Assembly (NCBI GenBank): GCA_023663185.1
Contig: JAMPHY010000016.1
Coordinates: 1-64,000 of the forward strand
DNA from: Clostridiales bacterium
GTDB lineage: Bacteria > Bacillota > Clostridia > Lachnospirales > Lachnospiraceae
Reading direction: 5' to 3'
Length of the DNA stretch: 64,000 bases
Shown here: positions 17,848 to 26,298 of the stretch, one piece after another
Layout: each line of letters begins with the position of its first letter
How positions within the stretch are numbered: position 1 is the first letter of the stretch
Translations under genes and position numbers: made by a program
The notes under the pieces: generated by a model
The model's database searches: none
Told to the model about the DNA's origin: nothing
Seen by the model: the letters and a program-made list of their open reading frames with translations, nothing else

Positions 17848-19296
17848 TTAATTCCCTGAAACCGTCTCGTTTGACGAGGTGGAAGACGTCGTTGTTGACG
17901 AAGCGGACGATGTCGTTGTTGCTGTAGAAGACGTATTCCCCGCCTGAGTATTATTATTTCCTTGCGTAGTATTATCAGGCTCCAAATCAACAAAGGAATA
18001 TGTGATATCTTCACCGTCATCATATAAATATATCGTATAACTCTTGGACTGATATCCCGATTTTCTTAAAGATATCGTATGTCCTCCGGTTACTTTGGCA
18101 AAATTGACAGGCAGAATACCTATATAGCTTCCGTCCATATATGCCTCAACTCCCCGTGGCGCGTCTATATAAACACGATTACCGGTCACGGCATTTTCAA
18201 CATTTTCGCTGCTGTCATTATTATCGGAGCTGTTTTCGCTTTCTTCTGACTCCTCTTCCATAGTAAAGCTTAAGCTGGCGTACTCAGAACCCACCTGTAT
18301 ATATTTAGTCATAGACGTATACCCTTCCGCCTTTAACTGTACTCTATGAATACCGTATGGGAGCTCCACTTCTTTACTGATATCCGCTTTTTCCCCATCA
18401 ATACGCATCTCTGCGTCATTAGGTTCTACAGAAAATAAAATTCTTCCTACCTTATCCTTTACTATTTCAAGGTCTCCCACGTTCAGTATTACTTCTCTGT
18501 CCCTTTCGACTATTACATCTTTAGTACAGCTTGCGCTGCCGTTGGAAAGCAATACCTGATATGTCCCTTCCGGAACGGTAAGAAGCATATTCTCCGTAAT
18601 CTGCGCCACAACCGTACTTCCTATCTCAATCCAGCCTCCGATAAGCGCCTGGTCGTTGGACAGACGCAGATAGCCATGCCCCTTCTCTACCCTGATACTG
18701 CATATGGTATGATCGATTCCGCTTATTGTAAGCACGTCCTTATTTACGACGTCCATTACCTCTTTACGCTCGCCGTCCGACAAAACTACGACATAATCCG
18801 GCAGGGAATAGGTCGTTGAGCCGATTGTAGCCGTTTTGTTTATACCGCCGAGGTTATAATTTCCCACATCATTATATACCCATGAGCGCGGAGAAATCTG
18901 TAAACTAGCCAGCTTCTTTCTACTCTTTAAAAAAGTAACGTCCACGATATCTCCCGCCCTTATCTGTGACATCGACATAGGTTCTTCATACTTATTCTTA
19001 ACATAGGTTGTCCCATCATAAGACAATGTATACTGTCTGCCGATTGCGATATTCAATAACGTTACAAGCCCGTTTTCCGAATCCACGGAAATCACTACCG
19101 CCGTATCCGCCGAATCGTAGCTTCCGACCTCCGTCACAATAAAATTAGGTACTGCCTCTTCTTCGTTTTGTGCAATATCGTCTTCCCGACCGCTTCCCTG
19201 ACCAGTACCACTGTTATCTGTCAGTGAAGCGCAGCCGGTGATAGTCAATGCCGATATCATAATTATTAATATAACTGCCAGTGTTCTCTTGTACAT
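17848..19296 (-). CDS. PEGA-domain lipoprotein
   Basis: 482 residues. A signal peptide ends in the lipobox ITGC (Cys22), so it is a membrane-anchored surface lipoprotein. PEGA repeats, small beta modules typical of cell-surface proteins, are seen at about 293-345 (VEPNDAEMRIDGE) and about 370-420 (VYIDAPRGVEAYMDGSYIG). The middle of the protein is beta-rich and not recognised. The last 35 residues are a Ser/Thr/Asn low-complexity tail. It lies just after the CotS-like gene (9-base gap) and is probably cotranscribed. Ligand unknown. Confidence 0.85.
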   Translation of the reverse strand: MYKRTLAVILIIMISALTITGCASLTDNSGTGQGSGREDDIAQNEEEAVPNFIVTEVGSYDSADTAVVISVDSENGLVTLLNIAIGRQYTLSYDGTTYVKNKYEEPMSMSQIRAGDIVDVTFLKSRKKLASLQISPRSWVYNDVGNYNLGGINKTATIGSTTYSLPDYVVVLSDGERKEVMDVVNKDVLTISGIDHTICSIRVEKGHGYLRLSNDQALIGGWIEIGSTVVAQITENMLLTVPEGTYQVLLSNGSASCTKDVIVERDREVILNVGDLEIVKDKVGRILFSVEPNDAEMRIDGEKADISKEVELPYGIHRVQLKAEGYTSMTKYIQVGSEYASLSFTMEEESEESENSSDNNDSSENVENAVTGNRVYIDAPRGVEAYMDGSYIGILPVNFAKVTGGHTISLRKSGYQSKSYTIYLYDDGEDITYSFVDLEPDNTTQGNNNTQAGNTSSTATTTSSASSTTTSSTSSNETVSGN

Positions 19297-19304
19297 TTTA
19301 AAAT

Positions 19305-20297
19305 TTAAGTTCCTTTCTGATTTTGTGCAAGAACAGTTGAAAGAAATTCTTTCTTCGCCTCTTCCTGTGCAAAAAGTTTCTCAAGTTTCTCCATGTTACG
19401 CCCCGGAATCCATGCTTTCCCGGAATTATAGTAAAAGTTTGCAATCTTCCAGAATTTCTCCGGATACGAAAAACGGTAATATAACTGTTCATAATCCTTA
19501 CCCGTCAACGTCCGCTCAGCATCATAGGAATTGAGCAGCGTATCTGCAAGCGTCTGCGACCAGTTGTTCTTTTCAAGCAGCTTACGCATGAAAAGATATA
19601 AGTCGCGCATAGGATTATCGCGTACACATTTTTCAAAATTAATCAGCGCCATGCCGCCTGTTGTCTGTATAATATTATGATACTGATAATCTCCATGACA
19701 TACAATAGGAAATTTTTCCTTATTTTCATCATTAGTATAGGCGCGCATTTCGCTAGTAACCCTTAGCGCAGTATCTAAGAAATAATCATAATGCTCCATG
19801 AGATATATTTCAAAGGCAGTTTTTTGGCTCTTTTCACGCAAAAAGCGCCGCACCTTCTTAAGCTCTCTGTCATGCTTTTCATATTCTTTCTCAATATGAA
19901 ATATAGGTTGAGAATCGAGGTCTTCCCAGCCGGATAAATCTGCGCAGTTATGTAATCTTGCAAGAAGCCGGACTGCGCGCGCGCATTCATCGGGCTCTCT
20001 ATTATTACATTCCCTTCCCTCGAAATAGCTCTTTACAACATAAGGAACCTTGTCTTGATCATAGACAATAAGTTCACCGTCTCTGCTCCTAAAAATAGTT
20101 TCTGCAGCAAAGAAGCCCGACTCCTTAATATGATTTAGGAGCGTATCTTGAAAAATGATTTTATTCGCAGGGCCGTTATACTCTTTAAGTATAAGCAAGC
20201 CCTTATCCGATTCGCAAAGAATCGCTCCTCTGCCTTTCCATGTGCGGATTATTTCTATCTCATAATTGTCAAATAAGCTGACCGCCCTATCATTCAC
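19305..20297 (-). CDS. CotS-family spore coat / aminoglycoside-phosphotransferase-like kinase
   Basis: About 330 residues with the CotS/YsxE phosphotransferase fold. The catalytic-loop motif CHGDYQYHN is at about 205-213. The metal-binding DFD of the family is replaced by NFE (INFEKC), as in several CotS proteins. I start at the GTG at 20297 because GGGAGG lies 7 bases before it; an upstream ATG at 20312 lies across the RBS itself. Bacillus CotS is a coat protein, so a spore role is the family-based guess; the substrate is unknown. Confidence 0.82.
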   Translation of the reverse strand: MNDRAVSLFDNYEIEIIRTWKGRGAILCESDKGLLILKEYNGPANKIIFQDTLLNHIKESGFFAAETIFRSRDGELIVYDQDKVPYVVKSYFEGRECNNREPDECARAVRLLARLHNCADLSGWEDLDSQPIFHIEKEYEKHDRELKKVRRFLREKSQKTAFEIYLMEHYDYFLDTALRVTSEMRAYTNDENKEKFPIVCHGDYQYHNIIQTTGGMALINFEKCVRDNPMRDLYLFMRKLLEKNNWSQTLADTLLNSYDAERTLTGKDYEQLYYRFSYPEKFWKIANFYYNSGKAWIPGRNMEKLEKLFAQEEAKKEFLSTVLAQNQKGT

Positions 20298-20384
20298 GAA
20301 AATACCTCCCATATCCCTATCTATCCTATCTTATGATAAGGGGTGGGAAAGTATGATTTTTTTGCGAAACTGTTATTTGATAAA

Positions 20385-21725
20385 TCACGTTTCACAACTA
20401 TTTTTAAGTGGTAATAACGAGAGAAGATAGTCCTTTTTATTAAGTTCAGGGTTTTCTAAAACAATTTCCAATAATTTATTGAGAGTTTCCCCGATTTCCT
20501 TCCCCGGACTCATTCCTGCTGCAATCAAATCGTTTCCGGAGACCGCCAGTGATTTTAATGAGAGACAATCTTTTTGTTCTAATATCTGATAGTAAATTTC
20601 CTTAATTCTCTTAAGCTTTTCTAATTTTTCTTCTCTCTTATAACTGCTCTGCGCCATAATATCGGCGTATTTTATGCTAAACAGCAGCGGGAAAATCTCC
20701 TCGCCGATATTGTTTACAGCTTTTCTTACGCTTTTTGCCGAAGGCTCTATGTCTAAATCATGATACAGTACCAGTTTCCCTACTTTATTAATCGTATCGT
20801 TATCAAATTTTAATCTGCGTAATATATTTACGGTCATTTCTTCGCCTACGCGCGCATGTCCATGATTATGCGTAATGCCGTTTTCATCAACGGTATGCGT
20901 ACAGGGCTTGCCTATATCGTGGAAAAGCATGCTTAAGCGCAGCGTTTTATCCGCTTCCACATAAGATAGGGTATGTAGGATATGTTCTCCAACGCTATAA
21001 CAATGGTGTGGATTATTTTGCTCTGTCTCCATACATGTGTCAAATTCTGGAAGCACACAGGCGGTAATGCCTATTTCATATGCTATCCTTAAGTAATCCG
21101 GATTTTTTGACGTTAGAAGCTTAACCAATTCTACTTGAATCCTCTCCGCGCTTATTTTTTGCAGCGTCGGGGCAAGCTCTTTTATTGCTTCTTTTGTCTT
21201 AGTATCAATTTCATATCCAAGCTGCGCGGAAAAACGCACCGCCCGCATCATACGGAGTGCGTCTTCGCTAAACCTCTCTTTCGCGTCGCCGACGCAGCGA
21301 ATAATTCCGCGCTCTATATCCTGCCTGCCCTCAAATATATCAATCAGACCGTCTTTGTCATTATAAGCCATAGCGTTTATGGTAAAATCACGACGCTTAA
21401 GGTCCTCTTTCAAATCTGCTGAAAACGTTACTTGTTCAGGGTGGCGGCAGTCCGTATATTTTCCGTCAATACGATAGGTAGTGACCTCGAAGCCCTCTTT
21501 TCCCATCAATACAGTTACCGTTCCATGCTGTATGCCGGTATCTATCGTTCTGTTAAAAAGTTTTTTCACAATATCGGGCTTAGCGGAAGTGGTAATATCC
21601 CAATCATCAGGCGCTTTCCCCAGAATAGAATCCCTGACGCAGCCGCCTACCGCATATGCCTCATAGCCTGCTGCCTGAATGGTTTCTATGATATTCTTCA
21701 CTTTGTCCGGTAACTGTATATACAT
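20385..21725 (-). CDS. cca: CCA tRNA nucleotidyltransferase
   Basis: 446 residues. It adds or repairs the 3' CCA end of tRNAs; both tRNA genes in this window lack an encoded CCA, so the enzyme is needed. The class II motif GGCVRDSILGKAPDDWDIT carries the metal-binding Asp pair; an RNA-binding domain follows, and an HD domain (LFHDIGKPCTH) is present. The ATG at 21725 has GGGAG 9 bases upstream; a TTG six bases earlier is less likely. Confidence 0.95.
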   Translation of the reverse strand: MYIQLPDKVKNIIETIQAAGYEAYAVGGCVRDSILGKAPDDWDITTSAKPDIVKKLFNRTIDTGIQHGTVTVLMGKEGFEVTTYRIDGKYTDCRHPEQVTFSADLKEDLKRRDFTINAMAYNDKDGLIDIFEGRQDIERGIIRCVGDAKERFSEDALRMMRAVRFSAQLGYEIDTKTKEAIKELAPTLQKISAERIQVELVKLLTSKNPDYLRIAYEIGITACVLPEFDTCMETEQNNPHHCYSVGEHILHTLSYVEADKTLRLSMLFHDIGKPCTHTVDENGITHNHGHARVGEEMTVNILRRLKFDNDTINKVGKLVLYHDLDIEPSAKSVRKAVNNIGEEIFPLLFSIKYADIMAQSSYKREEKLEKLKRIKEIYYQILEQKDCLSLKSLAVSGNDLIAAGMSPGKEIGETLNKLLEIVLENPELNKKDYLLSLLPLKNSCET

Positions 21726-21797
21726 AATCAAGGACTCCCTGCTGCCATCACCAGCAATTATAAATCTCCGACAGCGCCGCGCGCAACAACGCAGTAT

Positions 21798-22037
21798 TTA
21801 CCCAATTCCGGGACCTTTAAAAACGCTCATAGGATTGCCAAAATCGTCGTCGTCATCACTTCCCAGCGAAGCTGTCAGCTTGTCTATATCGCTCTCTGAT
21901 AAATTACTTCTATTTCTTTCTATATATTCCTTTTTCTCGTCGTCAGACATATCATAAAACTTGTCCTCTGAGAGACGGTTATCCATAAATGCCAGCCCAA
22001 GTCCAATGGGCATATTATTATAATTATTATAATCCAT
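21798..22037 (-). CDS. Small acidic protein of unknown function
   Basis: 79 residues that I do not recognise. It is Asn/Tyr-rich at the start (MDYNNYNNMPIGLG), has two predicted helices with an (S/D)xSDxDxL pattern, a run of five Asp, and ends in Gly/Pro. No TM segment. AAAGGA lies 11 bases before the ATG. It lies downstream of the GH3 gene on the same strand. The length, start and coding bias make a real gene likely. Confidence 0.6.
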   Translation of the reverse strand: MDYNNYNNMPIGLGLAFMDNRLSEDKFYDMSDDEKKEYIERNRSNLSESDIDKLTASLGSDDDDDFGNPMSVFKGPGIG

Positions 22038-22103
22038 TGTACATTCATTCCTTTCTGCAAATTATTGTAAATATATAATGTGCAGATTAGAATGAAATTA
22101 TTC

Positions 22104-24368
22104 TTACGCCAATGTATAAACTCCTTTAAGCCTGATATCATCGCATGAAGCGCCTATAAGAATCGCGTAGTCGCCTGCATCGGCTCTAAATCCGTGGTCG
22201 TCAACATCAAAATATGCAAAATCCTTTCTATTCAGAATCAACGATACTTTTCCGCTTCTTCCCGGCATAAGTTTTATTTTTTTATAAGCCTTAAGCTCTT
22301 TCACCGGACGCTCAACCTTAGGCGACATCGGCGCAATATATAGCTGAGCCGTTTCTTGCCCCGCCATTTTACCTGTATTTTTGATATTAAAGGTTACTTT
22401 CACTTTTCCTGCATTTTTTTCCTGCTTAATCGTCAGATTGCTGTATTCATATTTCGTATATGATATACCATGTCCAAAGCAGAACGCCGGCGTGATATGC
22501 TCTTTATCAAAATAACGGTATCCGCAGTATAAATCCTCTTCCAGAACTACCCGTCCGCGCGTGCCGAACTGTCCGTTCTTTGCAGTTACGCAGTCTTCAT
22601 ACTTCTTAGGAAAAGTCTCCGCTAGCTTACCGGAAGGATTAACCTCTCCGAAAATAATTTTTGCAAAAGCATTGCCGGTCTCCATGCCTGCATAATAACT
22701 CCAAAGAATAGTTTGCGCCTTATCTCGCCACGGCATCTCTACCGGCGAACCGCCGATAAAGGTGATAATGGTATCTTTTCTTACCTTAAGAAGTTCTTCG
22801 ATTAATAAATCCTGCTCGTAAGGAAGCTTCATATTCTCCCTGTCAGAACCTTCACAGTCATAGTTATGATCCAGTCCGCCGACGAAAATAACTTCGTCCG
22901 CCTCTTTCGCCAGCTCAACCGCCTGCGCAAATAATTCTATATTTCTCTCATGAATAAGCTGAACGTCCTTTTCCTTCTGCGCCGCCCTTGCTTCTTCTTC
23001 CTTGCGGTACGCTTCAGCTCTTTCCAATGCCTCTGGAGATGTATCGCCCTCTCTGAATAAGAAACCAATATTTGTGCCTTCTATTTCTTCCAGACTCTTC
23101 TCCTGCCAATTATGGTCGAAGGTCTTCTTTTTCTCTGGAACATAATATCCGGGTGCATATATAACCTCCGTATTGCCGCCAAGTAGAGTTTTGATACCCA
23201 TAAGCGGTGCGATTTCATAAAGCGCCTTAATTTCTGCGCTGCCTCCGCCGTCAGCATGTACTTTTGCGGCATTATGTCCGATTACGGCAAGCTTCTTAAC
23301 CTTCTTTTTATTAAGCGGCAGCTTATTTTTCTCATTTTTAAGCAGAATAATAGATTCTTCTGCCGTGCGAAGAACTGCTGCCCTATGCTCAGGAGTATTA
23401 TATGTACCTGCTTTCCTTTTATCCTTCTGCCTGCCTATCATTTTAAGACGGAACATCAGCCTTAAAATGTTACGCACCTTGTTGTCCACGGAAGACTCCG
23501 ATATTTCACCGTTTTTAATCGCTTCTTTTAACGGGTTGGCAAACAGATAATTGTCAAAGTCCGGATATACGGACATTTCCAAATCCATCGTAACCTCCGC
23601 CGCCTCTTTCGTCTTATGGACGCCGCCCCAATCACTGATTACGGCTCCGTCATATCCCCACTCTTCCCTAAGAACAAAATCAAGCAACTCTTTGTTCTCA
23701 CAGCAATGTGCGCCGTTAAGCTTATTATACGCGCCCATAATAGAATAAGAACCGCCTTCATGTATTGCCGCATCAAACGCCGGAAAATAAAGTTCATATA
23801 AAGTTCTTTCTTTTACAATCGTGTCTACCATATGGCGATCGGTTTCCTGTGTATTGCAGGCAAAATGCTTAACGCACGCCGCTACGTCGTTCTCTTGTAC
23901 TCCTTTTATAAAAGGAACCGCCAAAGACGCCGTCAGCTTAGGGTCCTCGCTCATATACTCAAAGTTTCTTCCGCACAAAGGACTTCTTTTTATATTAATT
24001 CCCGGCGCAAGAATCACATCTTTGCCTCGTCCGCGCGCTTCTTCACCAAGTACGTGCCCGCTCATAGCAGCAAGCTCAGGATTCCATGTCGATGCAAGCG
24101 CGCTATTGCTCGGCATATAAGTTACGTTATCGTCATTGTTGCCGGCAGGAATCCATCTCGAATTATGAAATTCACACCGCACGCCCATCGGTCCATCAGA
24201 GCATACAAGCGCGGGAATGCCCAACCTCTCTATCGGCGCCGTCTGAAACAGTCCGCCCGCATGTATCATAGTAATTTTTTCGTCCAGCGTCATTTTTTTC
24301 AACAGTTTTTCAATCTGGCTCTCTATTTTTTTGTCATTATTAATTCCCCTGCTTAAAACCGATCTCAT
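22104..24368 (-). CDS. Glycoside hydrolase family 3 beta-glucosidase-like enzyme
   Basis: About 754 residues, cytoplasmic (no signal peptide). The GH3 N-terminal barrel carries the nucleophile Asp in VISDWGG (about 250). The C-terminal alpha/beta sandwich and a fibronectin-III-like domain (about 650 to end) follow. It probably releases glucose or another sugar from the non-reducing end of plant beta-glycosides. A region at about 430-500 is a charged helical insertion. I prefer the ATG at 24368 (GGAAAG 8 bases upstream) to a TTG at 24392. No transporter or regulator gene adjoins it. Confidence 0.92.
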   Translation of the reverse strand: MRSVLSRGINNDKKIESQIEKLLKKMTLDEKITMIHAGGLFQTAPIERLGIPALVCSDGPMGVRCEFHNSRWIPAGNNDDNVTYMPSNSALASTWNPELAAMSGHVLGEEARGRGKDVILAPGINIKRSPLCGRNFEYMSEDPKLTASLAVPFIKGVQENDVAACVKHFACNTQETDRHMVDTIVKERTLYELYFPAFDAAIHEGGSYSIMGAYNKLNGAHCCENKELLDFVLREEWGYDGAVISDWGGVHKTKEAAEVTMDLEMSVYPDFDNYLFANPLKEAIKNGEISESSVDNKVRNILRLMFRLKMIGRQKDKRKAGTYNTPEHRAAVLRTAEESIILLKNEKNKLPLNKKKVKKLAVIGHNAAKVHADGGGSAEIKALYEIAPLMGIKTLLGGNTEVIYAPGYYVPEKKKTFDHNWQEKSLEEIEGTNIGFLFREGDTSPEALERAEAYRKEEEARAAQKEKDVQLIHERNIELFAQAVELAKEADEVIFVGGLDHNYDCEGSDRENMKLPYEQDLLIEELLKVRKDTIITFIGGSPVEMPWRDKAQTILWSYYAGMETGNAFAKIIFGEVNPSGKLAETFPKKYEDCVTAKNGQFGTRGRVVLEEDLYCGYRYFDKEHITPAFCFGHGISYTKYEYSNLTIKQEKNAGKVKVTFNIKNTGKMAGQETAQLYIAPMSPKVERPVKELKAYKKIKLMPGRSGKVSLILNRKDFAYFDVDDHGFRADAGDYAILIGASCDDIRLKGVYTLA

Positions 24369-24421
24369 TATTATATCTTTCCGCCTTTCCAAAACTTATT
24401 TTTATATTCTATTTTGTTCAT

Positions 24422-24450
24422 ATTATAACAACGTAATTAATAAGAAGCAA
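24422..24450 (-). promoter_or_regulatory. Promoter of the GH3 gene
   Basis: Minus strand: -35 TTGCTT (24445-24450), 17-base spacer, -10 TATAAT (24422-24427) extended by TGn. Expected leader about 47 bases. Confidence 0.65.
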
Positions 24451-24491
24451 CTAATCTTTATAGCAAAAATATTATTATTATAGACAAATCC

Positions 24492-24521
24492 TTGACAAAC
24501 CTATATAAAGTATTGTATTAT
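24492..24521 (+). promoter_or_regulatory. Promoter of tRNA-Pro
   Basis: -35 TTGACA at 24492-24497, then -10 TATTAT at 24516-24521 (18-base spacer), about 20 bases before the tRNA. Confidence 0.75.
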
Positions 24522-24540
24522 CTTAGTTGTCTTATATTAA

Positions 24541-24613
<73 letters not shown>

Positions 24614-24614
<1 letters not shown>

Positions 24615-24653
24615 TTAAATTAGAGCTGTCTTTATGGACAGCTCTAATTTAAT
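24614..24653 (+). terminator. Terminator of tRNA-Pro
   Basis: A perfect 17-base stem (ATTAAATTAGAGCTGTC and its complement) around a 6-base loop starts at the discriminator base of the tRNA. Confidence 0.85.
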
Positions 24654-24690
24654 GTAAAATATAATATTAAATTTCTTCCCCTAAAGGCCA

Positions 24691-24721
24691 TTAAAAGGGA
24701 GCATTGATATCTCCCTTTTAA
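24691..24721. terminator. Hairpin downstream of trxA, probable terminator
   Basis: Perfect 11-base arms TTAAAAGGGAG / CTCCCTTTTAA around a 9-base loop, in the gap between convergent tRNA-Pro and trxA. The T-run flanking each arm suits termination from either side. Confidence 0.6.
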
Positions 24722-24854
24722 CAGTCTGGGAAAGAAAAAAAGAAATTCTTAGCAAAAAGTGTTCCCTTCCCCAAATAATTCCCCTTTTACGAAAAATATT
24801 ATACTACAAATTGCGTTACTAAACCGTTACTTTTTCTGCAAATTTTGCAGCTTT

Positions 24855-25181
24855 TTAAGCATTTTTGACATTTTTTTCTATTAAGTTTTCCAATTCGCCT
24901 TGAGATACAGCGCCGACAACAGTTTCTTTTGCCTCGCCGTTTATGAATATCATCATGGTCGGAATCGACATAATACGATATTTTACAGCAATCGTACTTT
25001 CCTCATCTACATTACATTTTCCTACTTTAAGCTTTCCCTCATACTTCTCGGCAAGCTTCTCCACGATGGGCGCCATCATTTTACATGGACCACACCAGTC
25101 CGCATAGAAATCCACAAATACAGGGATATCCGCGCCAAGCACCTCTTTTTCAAAATTATCGTTGGTAAATTTGTACTCCAT
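24855..25181 (-). CDS. trxA: Thioredoxin
   Basis: 108 residues; the active site WCGPCK is at about 29-34, in a typical thioredoxin fold including the cis-Pro in SIPTMM. It reduces cytoplasmic disulfides. The RBS AAAGGAG precedes the ATG. It lies 15 bases after trmB and is probably cotranscribed. No thioredoxin reductase gene is near. Confidence 0.97.
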   Translation of the reverse strand: MEYKFTNDNFEKEVLGADIPVFVDFYADWCGPCKMMAPIVEKLAEKYEGKLKVGKCNVDEESTIAVKYRIMSIPTMMIFINGEAKETVVGAVSQGELENLIEKNVKNA

Positions 25182-25196
25182 TTCAATTTCTCCTTT

Positions 25197-25835
25197 CTAT
25201 CGGCTTATTATATACTTGTATATAGGATTGCCTTTAGCGGAAAATCTCTCCTCGTATTCCGTCATAACATTACCTTCCATCATCACGGCGTCATTATGGA
25301 GGTCATAGGTTATCTTCTTGAGATTCCAGCCCGCAGGCTTAAGCTCTCCTAACGCAAACTCAAACAGCTCCCGATTATCCGTCTTAAATTCCAGATTACC
25401 ATCTTTAGATAGTATTTCATTATATCTGTTTAAAAATTCACGCGACGGCAGTCTTCTTTTCGCATGCCTGTCCTTCGGCCACGGATCAGAAAAATTCAAA
25501 TAAATTTTTTCCACTTCGCCTTGTCCGAAAACATCTGTGATTTCTTCAGCTTCCATTCTTATAAAATATAAATTAGGCAGTTCATGTTCTTCCATTTTCT
25601 GAATCCCGCGGATTAATACGCTGGAATATTTCTCTATTCCCACATAATTAATATCGGGGTGCAGACTTGCCATATCCATAATAAAGCGGCCTTTTCCCAT
25701 ACCTATTTCTATATGTATAGGATTGGAATTGCCGAAAATATTCTTCCAGCAACCTTTACATTCCTTTGGATTATGAATCACAAACCGGCTCTCACCTATA
25801 GTTTCACGCGAACCTGCAACATTTCGTAATCTCAT
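25197..25835 (-). CDS. trmB: tRNA (guanine-N7-)-methyltransferase
   Basis: 212 residues. It makes m7G46 in the variable loop of tRNAs. The SAM-binding motif IEIGMGKGRFI is at about 41-51, and the family motif FSDPWPKDRHAKRRL is at about 114-128. AAGGA precedes the ATG. Confidence 0.96.
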   Translation of the reverse strand: MRLRNVAGSRETIGESRFVIHNPKECKGCWKNIFGNSNPIHIEIGMGKGRFIMDMASLHPDINYVGIEKYSSVLIRGIQKMEEHELPNLYFIRMEAEEITDVFGQGEVEKIYLNFSDPWPKDRHAKRRLPSREFLNRYNEILSKDGNLEFKTDNRELFEFALGELKPAGWNLKKITYDLHNDAVMMEGNVMTEYEERFSAKGNPIYKYIISR

Positions 25836-25861
25836 TTTACTTAATCTTTCCTTATTAAAAA

Positions 25862-25897
25862 GTGTAAAGCCTTAATAATCCAATCAAGACTTTACAC
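25862..25897 (-). terminator. Terminator after the 49-residue gene
   Basis: Arms GTGTAAAG and CTTTACAC, with further inner pairing, are followed on the minus strand by TTTTT, 22 bases after the stop of the small gene. Confidence 0.7.
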
Positions 25898-25918
25898 CAT
25901 GATTTTATTGATTACTAT

Positions 25919-26068
25919 TTAGTTTATTTCTTTGTTGTTAGCAAGAATATTCTTTTTACGATTTTTAAGCTTTTCTTTTTCGCTTTCGTCTTTCTCTCTG
26001 TCAATCAGTTCATCAACAAAAGAAATTAAGGCATTATAAACCTCAAACTGCTGATCGCTCATACCCAT
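25919..26068 (-). CDS. Small helical protein of unknown function
   Basis: 49 residues, MGMSDQQFEVYN then a highly charged Lys/Glu/Asn helix. No TM segment or metal motif. The start is chosen because GAGGTG lies 5 bases upstream; a longer frame to 26143 has no RBS and would run into the promoter. It has its own promoter (26129-26157) and terminator (25862-25897), which argues that it is a real monocistronic gene. Function unknown. Confidence 0.65.
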   Translation of the reverse strand: MGMSDQQFEVYNALISFVDELIDREKDESEKEKLKNRKKNILANNKEIN

Positions 26069-26128
26069 ATGATCACCTCTTTCTATAAATGTTAGTTCCT
26101 GATTACTGTGCTTTATAACTGTACATTT

Positions 26129-26157
26129 ATTATAGCAATTCACTTAAATGGTGTAAA
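26129..26157 (-). promoter_or_regulatory. Promoter of the 49-residue gene
   Basis: Minus strand: -35 TTTACA (26152-26157), 17-base spacer, -10 TATAAT (26129-26134). Confidence 0.7.
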
Positions 26158-26182
26158 GCCTTTATTCAATTTTAAAAAGATG

Positions 26183-26211
26183 TTTAGTTTTTATCAAAAA
26201 TAGTGTATGAT
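26183..26211 (+). promoter_or_regulatory. Promoter candidate of the carboxypeptidase gene
   Basis: -35 TTTAGT, 17-base spacer, -10 TATGAT. The leader to the ATG would be about 80 bases. Confidence 0.4.
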
Positions 26212-26298
26212 AGTATGGTATCTTTCTTAAGACAATATGAAGAATGATTTTGTGCATGTTTACTGTGTTACGCAATATATGAAAGGTTTTGATTATTA

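Noticed and set aside
22038-22141. Alternative 73-codon frame overlapping the small acidic gene and the end of the GH3 gene
   Set aside because: The product is an Ile-rich frame-shifted reading without RBS.
25862-26160. Repeated GTGTAAAGCC flanking the 49-residue gene as a mobile-element repeat
   Set aside because: One copy is the -35 region of its promoter and the other is a terminator arm; function explains both.
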